A stretch of 64,000 bases of DNA from Coptis chinensis (Eukaryota; Streptophyta; Magnoliopsida; Ranunculales; Ranunculaceae), in assembly GCA_015680905.1 (NCBI GenBank), contig JADFTS010000073.1, forward strand, positions 26,358 through 90,357, in the 5' to 3' direction. Position 1 is the first letter of the stretch. The number at the start of each line of letters is the position of its first letter. The notes under the pieces were generated by a model. It was given only the letters and a program-made list of their open reading frames with translations, did no database searches and was not told the DNA's origin. Positions 24,740 through 36,169 of this stretch are shown here, one piece after another. Position numbers and translations under genes: made by a program.

Positions 24740-25860
24740 ATTTTGGTAGTTAGGAATTGAATTGCTTGGAACCGATGCTCGACCTTTGTTGGTATCGCAG
24801 ATTATTCCCTTGACGGTATGGAGTATAATTGGTAGATGGTCTAATAGGCGGATTGGCAAAACCTGGAGGAGCCATCTGTTGTGTATTTGGTTGCCAAGAG
24901 AAATTCGGGTTCTGTCTCTAAAGTGCATTAGGGATGTTGAAAGCGCAAACTTCTTCAGAGGGTTGTGAAATGGAATCATATAGCAGGGGACAATAAACAT
25001 CAGGATGGTCAAGACTTAGGCAAAGAAGACATGGGGGAAGTGTTAATGTTCATGACTTGTTTTGGTTTTGATCATTCACTTGAACCATGGAGAGCATCTA
25101 CCTTCTTTGTCGTGGATTCGATCGTGGTTTTAATTCGATCGGTTTTACCTCTAACATAGATGTAGCTTTGGGGAACAGTTGTCCTTAAATGATCCGAAGA
25201 ATTAGTGTTACCCCAATGAGTACCTCTCGCCGCTGCTTTTGCTTATCAAGAAAGTTGTATGCCTCAGTAGCTCCTTTGTCCATGAAACAACCGCCGTTCA
25301 TGATATCAAGTGTTTCTTTTTGGTGTTTGGAAAGTCTGTTAAAGAATGAACGAACGAGGACAGCGGTGTCGAGCTGATGATGGGGTCATTCTAAAAGAAG
25401 ATCAGTAAATCGACTCCATGCTTCCATAAAGGATTCGTGAGGATGTCAGTGAAAGAATTTGATCTTCTGGAGCGTTTCAGTAGTTTTCTTTTGAGTGTAG
25501 AATTTGATCATGAATGATTGAACAAGTTTAGCCCATGTGCCGAGAGATTGTGGCGTTTGACTTGCTAGCCAAACTGAAGCTTTATTAGCTAAGGTAAAAG
25601 GAAACAGCCTTAGCAAGACTTGTTCGTTGGAGACGGATGGATGTTGGAATGTGGTGGCTACATGCTGAATCCTACAAAGGTGATTGCACGGTTTCTCATG
25701 GTCGTCTAAACCATGATAAACATATAACAATCCAAAAATGTTGAGCGGGATTCGAAAATCACCTTCAATATCCTCGAGTTTGATGCAGGACGAAGGTCAT
25801 TCCCGTAAAGGCAATATAAAGTCGAAAGGGCATCTCACCAGTGGAGTATCGTCGGCCATA
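24740..25860 (-). pseudogene. Ty3/gypsy gag relic (Athila/Tat-like)
   Basis: Minus strand: LLRLFPFTLANKASVWLAS, LVQSFMIKFYTQKKTTETL, then after stops HPHESFMEAWSRFTDLL, a GGCFMDK segment, and NPNFSWQPNTQQMAPPGF near 24,850. This is the order of the retrotransposon Gag core followed by the proline/asparagine-rich tail seen in Athila and Tat-type elements. There are multiple stops and frameshifts. No pol sequence or LTR was found next to it, so it is an old fragment. Confidence 0.8.
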
Positions 25861-26059
25861 GCTAATGGAGTTAATGGCGACAAAGGATTTTGATTATTTT
25901 ATTAACGTGATGAAGAACTTTTCCGAGGTGAAAACTTATGCAATTGCCTATCGTGATTTTCTCCATAAGTATGTTCAAATTCCTTACTATGACCGCACCT
26001 TTAATCTTATGTAAGCACAAAGTTGAAATTTAAGGCACAAAAAGGAACTTATCCTCAGA

Positions 26060-26940
26060 TATGAATTTTATCATTTAGATAAGCATTAGAAGTGAACAAC
26101 GTAGGCTACTACCTGCCGCTAATGTAGCAGTGAAGCGAGGAATATGTGTGCATAAACCAACATCCAGGTCACATGAGAGATATAACCAATTATTCACCAC
26201 AGGGGTCAATGCATCTAGCAAAATAGATGATATAGCTGCTGCAGCACCACTTATGGCATCCAACAAGTGCTGAGCTAGAAAACCATCACGACCACAAGAA
26301 ATACCTTTCGGAAATGACCTAATGCATGACAATAGGGTGTCTCTCTCTATCAATAAAGGGGCTCAGCAAAAGGAACAGTTGGTCTCATAGGTGGTTGTCG
26401 CATTGGGTGCTTCTCCTCTAATGCTTGAATAGTTTCCACCAAGTTAGGGGCAACCCCTGATGATGACAATACTTTTACCGCTCCAAAGAATGCCCATCGA
26501 ACTTTCCTTTCTCAGCATTGACGCACATTCTAAGTTGAAACAGATCTCTGGGGTGGCTAGATTGAAGGAGGCACTACTGCAGACTCTAAGAGGCGAAATA
26601 GTCCATTAGGCTCATTCTATATCGTCAAAGCATGGATAATATGTTTCTGCTGAAGGTTTTTCCTATTACTAGACCGACGTTCCTAACGATTCTGTGGTTA
26701 GAAAACTTGTAGAGTGTAGCACGGAAGAAGGAGAAGACGAACCCATGACATAACTGAACTAGGATTAGCCGTAATATCCCAGAGAGCAGACTTCAAAGCA
26801 CCAGAAAAAGCCAAACGACAAGCATGTGGTACACTTTTCACAGTGTGAAAGGGTATACGGAATGCCCTATCAAATAACGTTTCATCAAGAGAGGGAACAA
26901 CACCCAGAGGCCTCAGGATAGCGCTAGCGTCTCCTTATGA
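26060..26940 (-). pseudogene. Degenerate plant RT-like gene fragment
   Basis: Minus strand near 26,935-26,710 reads FRIPFHTVKSVPHACRLAF, SGALKSALWDI and SVMSWVRLLLLP. After a broken stretch, 26,353-26,075 reads LSCIRSFPKGISCGRDGF and AQHLLDAISGAAAAIS. These match, from memory of the family, plant reverse-transcriptase-like proteins with a SCGRDG.RAQH segment upstream of the catalytic core. The catalytic part is absent and frames are broken. I cannot say whether it came from a non-LTR element or a domesticated copy. Confidence 0.55.
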
Positions 26941-27011
26941 TGAGAGTGTAGGTTGCATAGTTAAGCGAAGCCAATCATTTGTCTGCTTGGTGGCCAATTC
27001 TGCATGACCAA

Positions 27012-27777
27012 AGATATGTGTCCAAAGGGTGAGCATGAGAAGAAAGAAAAGCAAAAGATTCTTTATGCATCCGCAGTGGGCAGCTTAATGTATGCAATGG
27101 TGTGTACAAGACCGGATATTTCTTTCGCCATTGGTGTTGTAAGCTGATTTCTGTCAAATCCAGGTAAAGAGCATTGAGAAGGTGTTAAGTGGGTATTGAG
27201 ATATCTCAAGGGCACTTCCAAGGCGTGTTTGTGTTTTGGTATGAGTAAGACCTTATTTGAAAGCTACACAGATGCAGACATGGCAGGTGATGTTGACTCG
27301 ATGAAGTTCACTTTCGGTTATCTGTTTACTTTTGCAGGGGGAGCAGTTTCTTGGCAATCTAAGTTGCAAAAATGTGTTGCCCTCTCCACTACGTAGTTTG
27401 AGTATATTGCAGCCACGAGTGTTACAAAGAGATGCTATGGATGAAGAGGTTCTTCAATGAACTAGGGCTAAAGTAGAAACAGTTTATGGTTCTGTGTGAC
27501 AGTTAGAGCGCCATCCATTTGAGCAAGAATCCGAGTTTTCATTCTAGATTCAAGAACATACATGTGCGTTATCATTGGATTAGAAAAGTTCTCGGAGAGA
27601 AGCAATTGTGTATTGAGAAGATCTATACCGACAAGAACGGGTCGGATATGATGACCAAAGTTTTGCCAAAAGACAAGTTTGATGTTTGTTGTGCTACCAC
27701 CGGAATGGTAGCACACTCCTCCTGGTTATTCTTGAATGTGTGGAGTACCCCCCCTCTTCGTTTCGGGAGGGGGAGAT
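27012..27777 (+). pseudogene. Ty1/copia 3' pol (RT end and RNase H) remnant
   Basis: Plus strand: YASAVGSLMYAMVCTRPDI (end of reverse transcriptase), then VLRYLKGTSKACLCFG, YTDADMAGDVDS (RNase H catalytic Asp region), AVSWQSKLQKCVALSTT, KNIHVRYHWIRKVL and DKNGSDMMTKVLPKDKF. Stops interrupt it (for example after GVVS and after LSTT). It is followed by a purine-rich GGGAGGGGGAGATTG polypurine tract and its LTR. The 5' part of the element is missing. Confidence 0.9.
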
Positions 27778-28592
27778 TGTTGGGTATAGTCCCTCACCAT
27801 GTGACAATGGATTGGTACTGACCTGTTAGTAGAAGTGAAGGGGTGCGCGCCCCTTAATTTGCCTTAGAGAAGGGGCGCACGCGCCATAGTCTTGCACAAC
27901 AGAATCACCAGGATGCATAACATTGGGTAATCGCTCGCGGTGAAGAGGGAGAAGCGCGACGCCCTCATATGTCTGTTCCAAAGGTGCCTAAGAAAAGAAG
28001 TTAGTTTTTTTTCTCTCTTTTTCGCGAAGCAAAGTTATTGGAAGTTGGTCAAGAAGGAGGCGCGCGCACGCCCTCATATGCCTGTTCCAAAGGGTGCCCA
28101 CGCTCTTGCCTCTACACACCGAGTTCTGATTTTTCTCTAGTAATTCGAGATTTTGTTTTTCCACCGAAATTTCAGATTACTATAAAACTTAGGTTTTTAG
28201 TAACATAAGTCTTAGAGAGAAAACTAATTTTGAGAGAAACCAAAATTGAGAGAAAACCCTTCCAAAGAGATAAAGCTTGTAAGGAGAGATTAGTGAAGAA
28301 AGATCTAGTAAGTTTGGAGAGACTTGAGAGGAGTGATTGTAATCTTCCTTCCCACACTTATAAAATGATTTGCTATTGTGGAAGTATGCATCATTAGCCG
28401 AACCACGTTACATCTTGTGTCTCATTGTGGTAAGTTACTTTATATTGCTATTACCTGTTTGTGATAGTTAATTCCATAGCTTAGGTTGTGGTTGTTGGTG
28501 CTAGTTAAAGTTTAGATTTTTCATTGGAGTTGTAGATTGTCCAAGTGCAAGCTATCTTAGTGGGGATTGATTGGTATCATTTTTCCTCAACA
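27778..28592 (+). mobile_element. 3' LTR of the copia remnant
   Basis: It begins TGTTGGGTATAG directly after the polypurine tract and ends TTTTTCCTCAACA, so the termini are TGTTG...CAACA, giving an 815-bp LTR. Inside, a GC-rich phrase with CGCCCTCATATG and CTGTTCCAAAGG is duplicated (about 27,957 and 28,067). The partner 5' LTR is not in the window, so age cannot be estimated. Confidence 0.8.
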
Positions 28593-29369
28593 TAGAGTGT
28601 AATGATAGTGTTGATCTGAATATTACGGCGGGTAAATGCTCAATGCTAATGATAACATTGATGAGAAATGCAAGAGTGACGCGCCACGAGGCGAAGTCGG
28701 TGGACGAGTCATTGATGATGATATGATGTCGAGTGAGTCGTTGATACTTTGACAAATGTGCGAGTCACTGAGCGTGGCGAGTGTTCATATGTTTTATGTT
28801 TGAAGTCGAGTTGGTGGAGTCGTTGTATATAGACTGCATGCGCATCACGTGCCTACTTGATTGAATGTCCCTTACAAATATCAGAGCAAATCAAGAAAAT
28901 TCAAGATGTTTTCGGCAATACAAATTCAAGTTAGATTACGTTGCTTTTCATGTGCGGAAAAGGTAATTCAAGTTATCTCCGTGTCTTTCGACACAGGCAA
29001 ATACAAAGAGCTGCTGTCAAGGGCCTTATTCTTTTTACAGGTTTTCCTAATTCATGCTACCAAACAGGGAGTTGAGGGGGGCAATACCGTTGTTTTTTTC
29101 CAGCAGCGGTCCACCCTGTTTGTCCTAGACCCACTTCTGTCTTGTGGGCCCGTTCTCAAATCTCAGTTGATAAAAAAAACGTAAAAAATAAATGGGCCTT
29201 AGTGAGAGACCTATAATAGCCCAATTCATAACCGACTTCGACCTGAACCTTAAAACTACGTTACCTAGTATTTGAATACACTTTTAGAGATACGTGTCCG
29301 TGTGTATCCAACCCAACGTTTCGCAACAGTAGGTTCTAAAAAGTAGGTCCGTGTAGCGAAAAGAGAAGT
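28593..29369. other. Intergenic DNA upstream of the unknown four-exon gene
   Basis: No family similarity was recognised. The frame at 28,861-29,184 lacks motifs. The promoter of the plus-strand gene that starts at 29,370 should lie at the right end. Confidence 0.4.
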
Positions 29370-32300
29370 ATGGTGACAACGAGGGCACAAAAACTTAAGG
29401 CAAAGCTAGAAAATAATAGAAAGCTACGCAGTGGATCTAAAGGTAAGGTCGGCTTTGTCTATGAAAATTAAATTAATTTCTACAATATATGGTGACTAGT
29501 CTTAAATATTAAAAATACATGAAAGTTGTTTCTTTTGACACTTTGCACTGGTCCACATTTAGTTTCATAGTCATCAAAAAGTTACTATACATTTGATTTC
29601 ATAGTCAGACTAATCTCACTATTTTAAATGGGTAATTTGTAGTACGATTCATGAACACATAAGTTATTTACTTGCATACTCTGATGGGTAAAAAAAAATT
29701 CTTGACCGAAGATCACTATATATTTTTATGAATGAAATAGTGTTAATTGCTGAGTTTTATGGTTTTGCACTACTAAGGTGAAATCTTAAGAGTTGTGTTT
29801 TATGAATTGTCTCATTGTTGTTGATGATCCTGTTTTTATAAATGAGTTCAATAATTTGACTTACCATAGTTTCCACTGATATACACAGGAACAAAGGAGG
29901 GTATGATGGAAATGAGGGCTTCCAATCGAAAGCAAGAGAGTGGTATCAGAAAGAGAGCAAAACATAAGGAGAAGATGGAAAATAGTACGACATTCAAACA
30001 AAAGAAAGAGAGAGAAAAAGGGAGGGAAGAGGGTCCAAGGAAAAGAAAATTGGACAAGGAAAAGAATAATGAGGAAACAGAGGAGGAGAAGAGAGCGTGG
30101 CAGATGCTAGAAAAAAGAATCAAGCGTTCTGAGAACGCATATAGAGGTTAGCTTCATCTAGGAAAGCTACGTTTCTTTGATAGAATCCAATTTTTTTGAA
30201 TGCGACTAAGCCTTACTTCTGCAAAGAAAATACATTTGTTGATTATCTTGAAAGATGAGAATAACCGAGAATTGTTATTTGTTCGAGTAATCTTGAACAA
30301 AATTTTTAATTGTTTTTGTTGCTCGGGTCTATCTTCTGTGTCCTGTTCTTTGTTATTTTGCAGTGGACACAACTAGTTTTATTATTTAGTCAGCAAAGGT
30401 ACTTTACATTTGATTTCATGATTATACGAATCTCACAATTTTATTTCACGTGTCAAATGGGTATTTTGGATTACAATTCATGAACAAATAAATTATTTAC
30501 GTACATACTCTCTGATGGTAAAAGCTTGCATACTCTCTGATGGTAAAAGCTTGTTCTTAACTATTTTACTGTAATGTGACTATATATTAACTAAGGAAAC
30601 AGTATCAGTTGCACAACTAAGGTTAAATAAGTTTTATATTCTTAAGGTGAAACCGTTGTTTTTTTTAGAAAACCATGTTTTAACATATAGTTCTAATTTT
30701 GTGCGACAAAACTTTGCCGTTACATGATATTATGATACCATATTCTCTCTTTTGTCCTCTAATTATCAAGTTGGTTTGATAGCTACCTTCCTTCTTGCTG
30801 AACTTCTTTTGGTCCCAGTCAAAACTTAAAACGGTAGAGATATTTATGTTTATGAACTTTCTGATTGCTCATGATTTTATTCTTTAATTGAGTTCTAATT
30901 TGACTATAGTTTCAACTGATATACATAGTTTAGGATTTTGTTTTTTGCTACCAAGTAGTTGTGTAATTTCACCGCATCTGTTTTTTTGACATTGCTCGTT
31001 AATATCTATATTGAAAAGGAGAAGTTTAACTGGAGATTACAAATATTACACCTTAAGTAGATGAAGCGAGCACTATATTTGTTTGAGATATTTAGAATTC
31101 AAAGCTATTTGCTATTGTATTTTTTGTAATTAAAACTTGGAAAAGGTTTTTGTTTTATAATTGCTTACTATGTTATGAGGTGTTCTTGAAACTTGAAGAA
31201 GTTGATTTGTTATGAGTCTGGAATTCCATTACAGATGTCATAGTATAATAGAAGTCCAAGTCCTTTTTTTCTTAACAATCTTGTAGTATAATTGAAGTTG
31301 AAGTCCTTTTTTCTTTTAATTTTCTTATTTAGACAAAAAGAGGAGAAATGCAAAGAAGATAGAGGGAATAGAGACAGGCAAAAAGAACCTGAAATTGTTT
31401 ATTGCGAAATTGATAGAAGATTCTGTGGGACAAACAAATGACCTTGGTTGTGCTTGGGCTGCTCTGGCTGGAGGTTCTTATGATCATGGTATGTTCATAC
31501 ATTCCTTCCCCCCTCCTCTTTCATCATGTTATCTGAACTAGTTATTATTATTTGACCTGAACCTGCATAGATACTTATTCTTATTTAGACTGAACCTGTA
31601 TTGACTCGAGTCTTTACATTTCTCAGTGTGTAGCAGTCCTTTTGTTTATTGTTTTAAAGTCTCTTTCTTGAATGCATCTCACAGGTTGACAAGGTTTACA
31701 TGTGTCTTGACTAGATGTCTGGTTATCATGTAGCAGCCGTGCACTAGTTCAAAATAATAGTGGTTTTTTAAAACTTTATCTCCAAGTGTCTCAAGTTTGT
31801 ATCAAAGTAAAAAAGTATGCTATCATTGTGGAAGTGGCGACCCTTTTTTCCGGAGTTTCCACATTTTCCAAAAATTGATATGATATTTTCCCGATTTTGA
31901 AATTTGGAAGTAGTTTCCAGATTATATTTTTTTGGAATAAACTTTGTTTTCCAAATTTCTATCGGGCAGGATGCCGATAATAATTTTAATTTGAAAATTT
32001 GAAGGTTGTTTTGTGTTTGGAATTGTTAACTTGTTTGGACTTCTAGTGTTGTTCCCTGAAATGCTAGTCATATTATTGGATTGGGAATTGTTGGTAATTA
32101 TTCAGTTCAGGTGGTTATTAATATTGCTGTCTTACTTTCTAGCAATTGTGACAATTTGTCTCCTTGGGTATTTCTATAGGGTTAGAATGGTTTGCCAGCT
32201 GCAAGCAATGTTATCATGGCTATATGAAGCACTTAACAGGTTGTGATGGTGATATGGTGCACTTGCACTTCAGGCGCACAATGTTATTAAGGCAATGGGT

Positions 32301-33709
32301 TTTAGTATAATCAGTTGCCATAATTAGGTTTGTTAGATAGCATAAGAGGATCGTTTGAGATTATTTAACCCAAATTTTGGGTTATTTTAATGGTTTGTTG
32401 TAATCGACCGAAGGTTTCACCACCTCAATAGGAATTCTCAAATAACAATTAGAAGCAATCCTAATTCAACTACGAGTCACCTAAGATCTTTTGAGAGCAT
32501 TGAATAAGGTTACGATGGAAGAAACTTAAGACTTTGATTTAACTGTTTGAAGTTTAGACCACAACAATTTACTTTCAATGTTAAAATTATTTGTAAGCTA
32601 AAGTGTGCCAAAGGGGCGCCATTGAGCTTTATGGCTCAGGCCATTTCTAGTACTCAACTAAGAATGATGGTAATAGACTGGGTTTTTTGCCTTTAAATTC
32701 TAGTTATGTTTTTCTTTTGTTTTGTTAGTTCACCATGCCTTTGTGGCTCAGGTCATTTCTAGTAGTAATCAACTAAGAATGATGGTAATAGAATGGATTT
32801 TTTGACTTTAAGTTCTAGTTGTGTTTTTCTTTTGTTTTGTAGTTCTCCATGCTGAAATAGCACATGATAAATTTTGCACTGAGGGTTATATATAGTGTTT
32901 GGCATTACAATGCTATTGCATCGTTATCTCAATTTGCTACCTAGAAACCATAGGATATATTGTATGATTGATGTACTGTGCTCCAGATGCTCGACTTAAC
33001 ATCGGTTTTCATTACATTGTAGTATGCTAGAAACCATAGGCTTTATTATTATTATTTATTATTTTTCTGTTTTTTTATTTACCATTGTAAAATGTTTAAA
33101 TTCAGAGAAAAATGCACGAACTGCGCGATACTCTTCGAACTCCTGTTCTATGTCATCAATTTCAATGATTCTTTTTGTTTTGTAATTTTCTGTTAAGTAC
33201 ATTGTATACTGCCCTAACTTCACTTTTTGTATGTAGAATTCAAGGAAAGGATGAAACAAGCTATACGAAGTTTGTGCCTTGAAAATCCTGAATCTTATAG
33301 TTTCATAGCTAGTGATAATATTATGGGAGAGTTACTTTGGCTTGCCGCGATATTCAGGCGTATTTTGTTGGTACAAAAGTGGGATTCTGAGATTGTTGAC
33401 CTGGTTCGTACAGCTGCTCACAAGGCCACAGATCGACTTGTTTATGAGGTTAAGGAAATTAGCAAGATACTTGATTTGGCTAGCGGCATTCACAGTGAAA
33501 CCTGGAATGATTCTTCTCAGGTCTGGAATGATGAATCTCAGGGCAAAGTCGAAGAGTTGATTAGGTACATAGATTGGTGGATGGTCAATTCTGGATCTTT
33601 GAAAGAGAGCCTAGACTCTTGGTTAAAAAATTCTGAGGGAGAAATCTATGAATCTTGCAAGGTTGCTGAGCCCGAAAGAGTTGAAAGGAATCTGGTTAGG
33701 TACTTGTAA
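29370..33709 (+). CDS. Unknown four-exon gene, 319 aa, basic N terminus
   Basis: Exons 29,370-29,442, 29,889-30,146, 31,333-31,488 and 33,237-33,709 join through three phase-1 GT-AG introns to one 319-aa frame. It starts MVTTRAQKLKAKLEN and ends ERNLVRYL. Residues about 30-130 are very rich in Lys/Arg/Glu (KEREKGREEGPRKRKLDKE, then KKRRNAKK), consistent with nuclear localisation and a charged helix. The C-terminal half is helical (FKERMKQAIRSLC, LAAIFRRILLVQKW, DSWLKNSEGEIYE) and is paralogous to the exon at 20,864-21,316. I do not recognise the family. A donor-like AG/GT at 33,700, where the paralogue also has a donor, means more exons may follow. No stop interrupts the model. Confidence 0.6.
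29520..30920. repeat. Duplicated intron sequence inside the unknown gene
   Basis: Intron 1 (about 29,575-29,888) and intron 2 (about 30,400-30,925) share ordered phrases: ATTCATGAACA, ATACTCT..GATGG, CTAAGGT.AAAT and ACTGATATACA, the last lying at the intron 1 acceptor. In intron 2 a 26-bp phrase (CATACTCTCTGATGG..) is also doubled near 30,508. This indicates an old tandem duplication spanning exon 2, with the second exon copy since lost. Confidence 0.6.
31836..32110. repeat. Dispersed direct repeat, copy 1 (partner 34,186-34,430)
   Basis: Shared ordered phrases include TTTTCCGATTTT-like, GGAATT.TAACTTGTTTGGACTT and CTAGTG. The partner copy lies about 2.3 kb downstream, so the two flank the last exon of the unknown gene. 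Divergence looks above 15% by eye. No ends typical of a known transposon were found. Confidence 0.6.
32628..32860. repeat. Two-copy tandem repeat, ~120 bp
   Basis: GGCTCAGG.CATTTCTAGTA, CAACTAAGAATGATGG, TAATAGA.TGG and TTTTTCTTTTGTTTTG recur in order at about 32,633 and 32,754. It lies in intron 3 of the unknown gene. Confidence 0.8.
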
Positions 33710-34185
33710 TCTGTTTTTATGTTCATCTTATTCCCTAATAGTATCTGGTTGGTTTTAAGGAGCTTATATGTACAGTAAAAAGGAGGTAGGTGTTTCGAGG
33801 TTTTGAATGGTATTTTGAGGTTTTGGGAGTCCTAGTTAATGGGCCCACTACCAAACTTTTGTGTCAAAGGATGTGTTATATTGTGATGTGAATTCAATCG
33901 AAGCTTTCATTTTCGATGGATGAAATTTCCGGCGCATTTCTTTACCAAAAACTATTAAAAAAATCTGTCCCATTTGGAAATTAATTCAATGGGCGGTACT
34001 TTGCATATATTATTCTTAGGACCTATTAATAGTCTTAGGAGTTAGGACCATGGAAAGAACCAGACACCGCATTTTATCGAAAAAAAAAAGACGCCACAAT
34101 TCCACATTACCAGTGTCAATTTTCTCACTCACTTGGTCTTTTTAGATGGTGGATCATGGACAACAACAAAAACTACTTAATGTTG
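33710..34185. other. 3' flank of the unknown gene
   Basis: Probable 3' untranslated or intronic DNA; nothing else recognised. Confidence 0.35.
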
Positions 34186-34430
34186 TTATTGTGGTATGGG
34201 TGCCACTTTTTTTTCGAGTTTCCAAAATTTCCATAAACCAGACTGATATTTTTCCGATTTTGGATTTTCAAACTGGTTCCAGATTTGAATTCCGGCGTTT
34301 CCCCTTACAAAAGATGGGCAAGACGCGGTTGCAATTTTGAAGGTCGTTTTTTGTTTGGAATTACTAACTTGTTTGGACTTTCTAGTGGTCGTTCTGTGAA
34401 AAGACATTTGATGGGGAATTGTTAAATATG
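34186..34430. repeat. Dispersed direct repeat, copy 2 (partner 31,836-32,110)
   Basis: See the partner. This copy keeps GTGCCAC, TTTTTCCGATTTTGGA, GGAATTACTAACTTGTTTGG and a GTGAAA end. The open frames across it have no coding support. Confidence 0.6.
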
Positions 34431-35049
34431 AGGGGTCCTGTATTGGGCAACTACCAAATTAGATTGGGCAACCTCCATCCCAAGCCCAACAGCGAAGTCC
34501 AAAGCAAGCCCAATACACCCCCTACCTAAATCGCGCATGATCGGAAACAACCTTTCTAACCGGTATCATCTCTCTCGCGCACAAAAAAAGCCTTCAAGAT
34601 ACAAAAACCAAAAACCAAAAACCAAAACCAAAAGCTTTTTCTCGCCGTTTTAATTAGAGTTCCAGAGCAATTAAATCACCACATTGTTGTTAAGAAAGTG
34701 AAGCATTGTTCAAAACACTCGTATGCTCTCTTGTGCAACCGCCATTGTTAAAAACACTCATTTTCTCTCTTGTGCTCTCATCAAATACCAAATACTACAG
34801 GTTTGTTTTCTATTCTATTCGTTTTAATTCATTTTATTCAATTTCATTTAGAATGTTTGTAGTGATTATAGTCTTTGTAAGGAGTTGAGTGTTTCATTTT
34901 ATTCAATTTCATTTAAAATGTTTGTAGTGATTGTAGTGTTTGTAAGGAGTTGAGTGTTCAAGTTTCTCATTTAGGATGACATAGAGTTGAGTGTGTGTAG
35001 TGATTGTAGGGTTTGAGTGTTTGTGTTATTCAAGAATGTAGTAATTTTG
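34431..35049. other. Intergenic DNA
   Basis: Contains a small direct repeat (GAATGTTTGTAGTGATTATAG and GTAAGGAGTTGAGTG occurring at about 34,851 and 34,917). No gene recognised. Confidence 0.45.
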
Positions 35050-35300
35050 TTGGTTAGTTTTAGAATCTTCGGTTACTTGATTTGTCGAGAAATGAGTTTT
35101 ATGGAAGTATATCTGGTGCATTGTTCAAGTATTGTTTTAAGACTAGGTTCATTTGTATTAAACATAGCAATTTATCTGGTTCGATTCCATTATCTATTGG
35201 AAATTGTTTGATTTAATGATGTTTGATTTTTGTTTTAATAATCTTAGTGGTATACCAATTATGGCATTTGTTTCGTTGCGAAATAATCCTTGTTGGAATT
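35050..35300 (+). pseudogene. LRR protein fragment
   Basis: One frame reads NLRLLDLSRNEFYGSISGAL, and further on NLSGSIPLSIGNC and NNLSGIP. These are consecutive plant-type leucine-rich repeats (LxxLxLSxNxxxGxIP) as in receptor-like proteins and kinases. Only two to three repeats remain and stops interrupt them. No kinase or membrane span is present. Confidence 0.6.
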
Positions 35301-35734
35301 TTTAGAAGTTTTGGAAGTTTGGAGGTTTTAGAACTGTAGTAGTAGTGTTAAAAATCAGAATATAATTTAGATTTGATTAAACTTATTATAGTTACTAATA
35401 CTTGTTTTATTTTTCTTTGTAGTAATGGGTCTTCAATCAAAGAATGTCAAGAATGAAGATAAAAGTCTACGAAATTGGGGGCAAACGCCTACGAAAAGAT
35501 TGCTTGGATTTAAGAAAAAGTCGCTTGGATTTATCCATGGTTTATTCCTTATCTTTAAAATCCTATTTATTAATTCTAATTTCATTGGGGATCCGACCGA
35601 AATAGGAATAGTATTGTTTTATTTTTATAGTGTATATGTAATTATGTATAAATTATGTAATTATAGTTTATATATGTAATTATGTAGATATATATAAATT
35701 ATGTAATTTTAATTTATTACTGTTCCTAGGAGTG

Positions 35735-36090
35735 GAGAGGTTACACACGCGTTCCGCTTTATCTATTTCTTTATCTCCCCATGAATCGTATGCTTGTAAC
35801 AACAGGTCAAAATTTTCTCAATTCCAATCGATTAGGCGTATTGTGTCGATTCTTTTGAGTAATATATATGAAAATGCCCCACGATTCCTTATTAATACAG
35901 TTACGGACACAACTGTTACATTCCAAAATAACTCTTACTTTGACATCTTTGCATTTGGACATAAACCTCCTTTCTTTTGCTTTTGGATTCACTCAACTTT
36001 TTTATTTTCAATCCAAAAGGAAGAAAAAAAGAAGTTACTGATTAGAAATCCAATTATGAAATATTTCATTGCAATCAATAGAGAATAGAG
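35735..36090 (-). other. Nuclear insertion of plastid DNA around rpl33
   Basis: The block carries the plastid ribosomal protein L33 gene on the minus strand plus flanking AT-rich sequence of the type found between psaJ and rps18. Exact borders are uncertain because the flanks were judged by eye. Confidence 0.7.
35763..35962 (-). pseudogene. rpl33: Plastid rpl33 pseudogene
   Basis: From ATG at 35,962 the minus strand reads [17 protein letters not shown] and [19 protein letters not shown], the plastid L33 sequence. The frame then hits TGA at 35,807-35,809. One base is missing just beyond it; in the shifted frame the true C terminus YKHTIHGEIKK and its stop at 35,763 are still visible. Total length is 200 nt against 201 for an intact 66-codon gene. 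Several substitutions (for example SKCK for the usual KGK start) show it has decayed in the nucleus. Not functional. Confidence 0.92.
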
Positions 36091-36169
36091 AAATAATAAG
36101 TAATAGGCTTAAATACAGAAAATAAACACAGATAAACACTTTTTTATTTTTTGTGCAATTTGTCCGGCC

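Noticed and set aside
29848-30123. Minus-strand Ser/Phe/Leu-rich open frame that looks membrane-like
   Set aside because: Antisense of the Lys/Glu-rich exon 2 of the unknown gene, whose sense frame joins neighbouring exons in phase.
35732-36088. 118-aa plus-strand open frame
   Set aside because: Antisense of the plastid rpl33 relic and its spacer.
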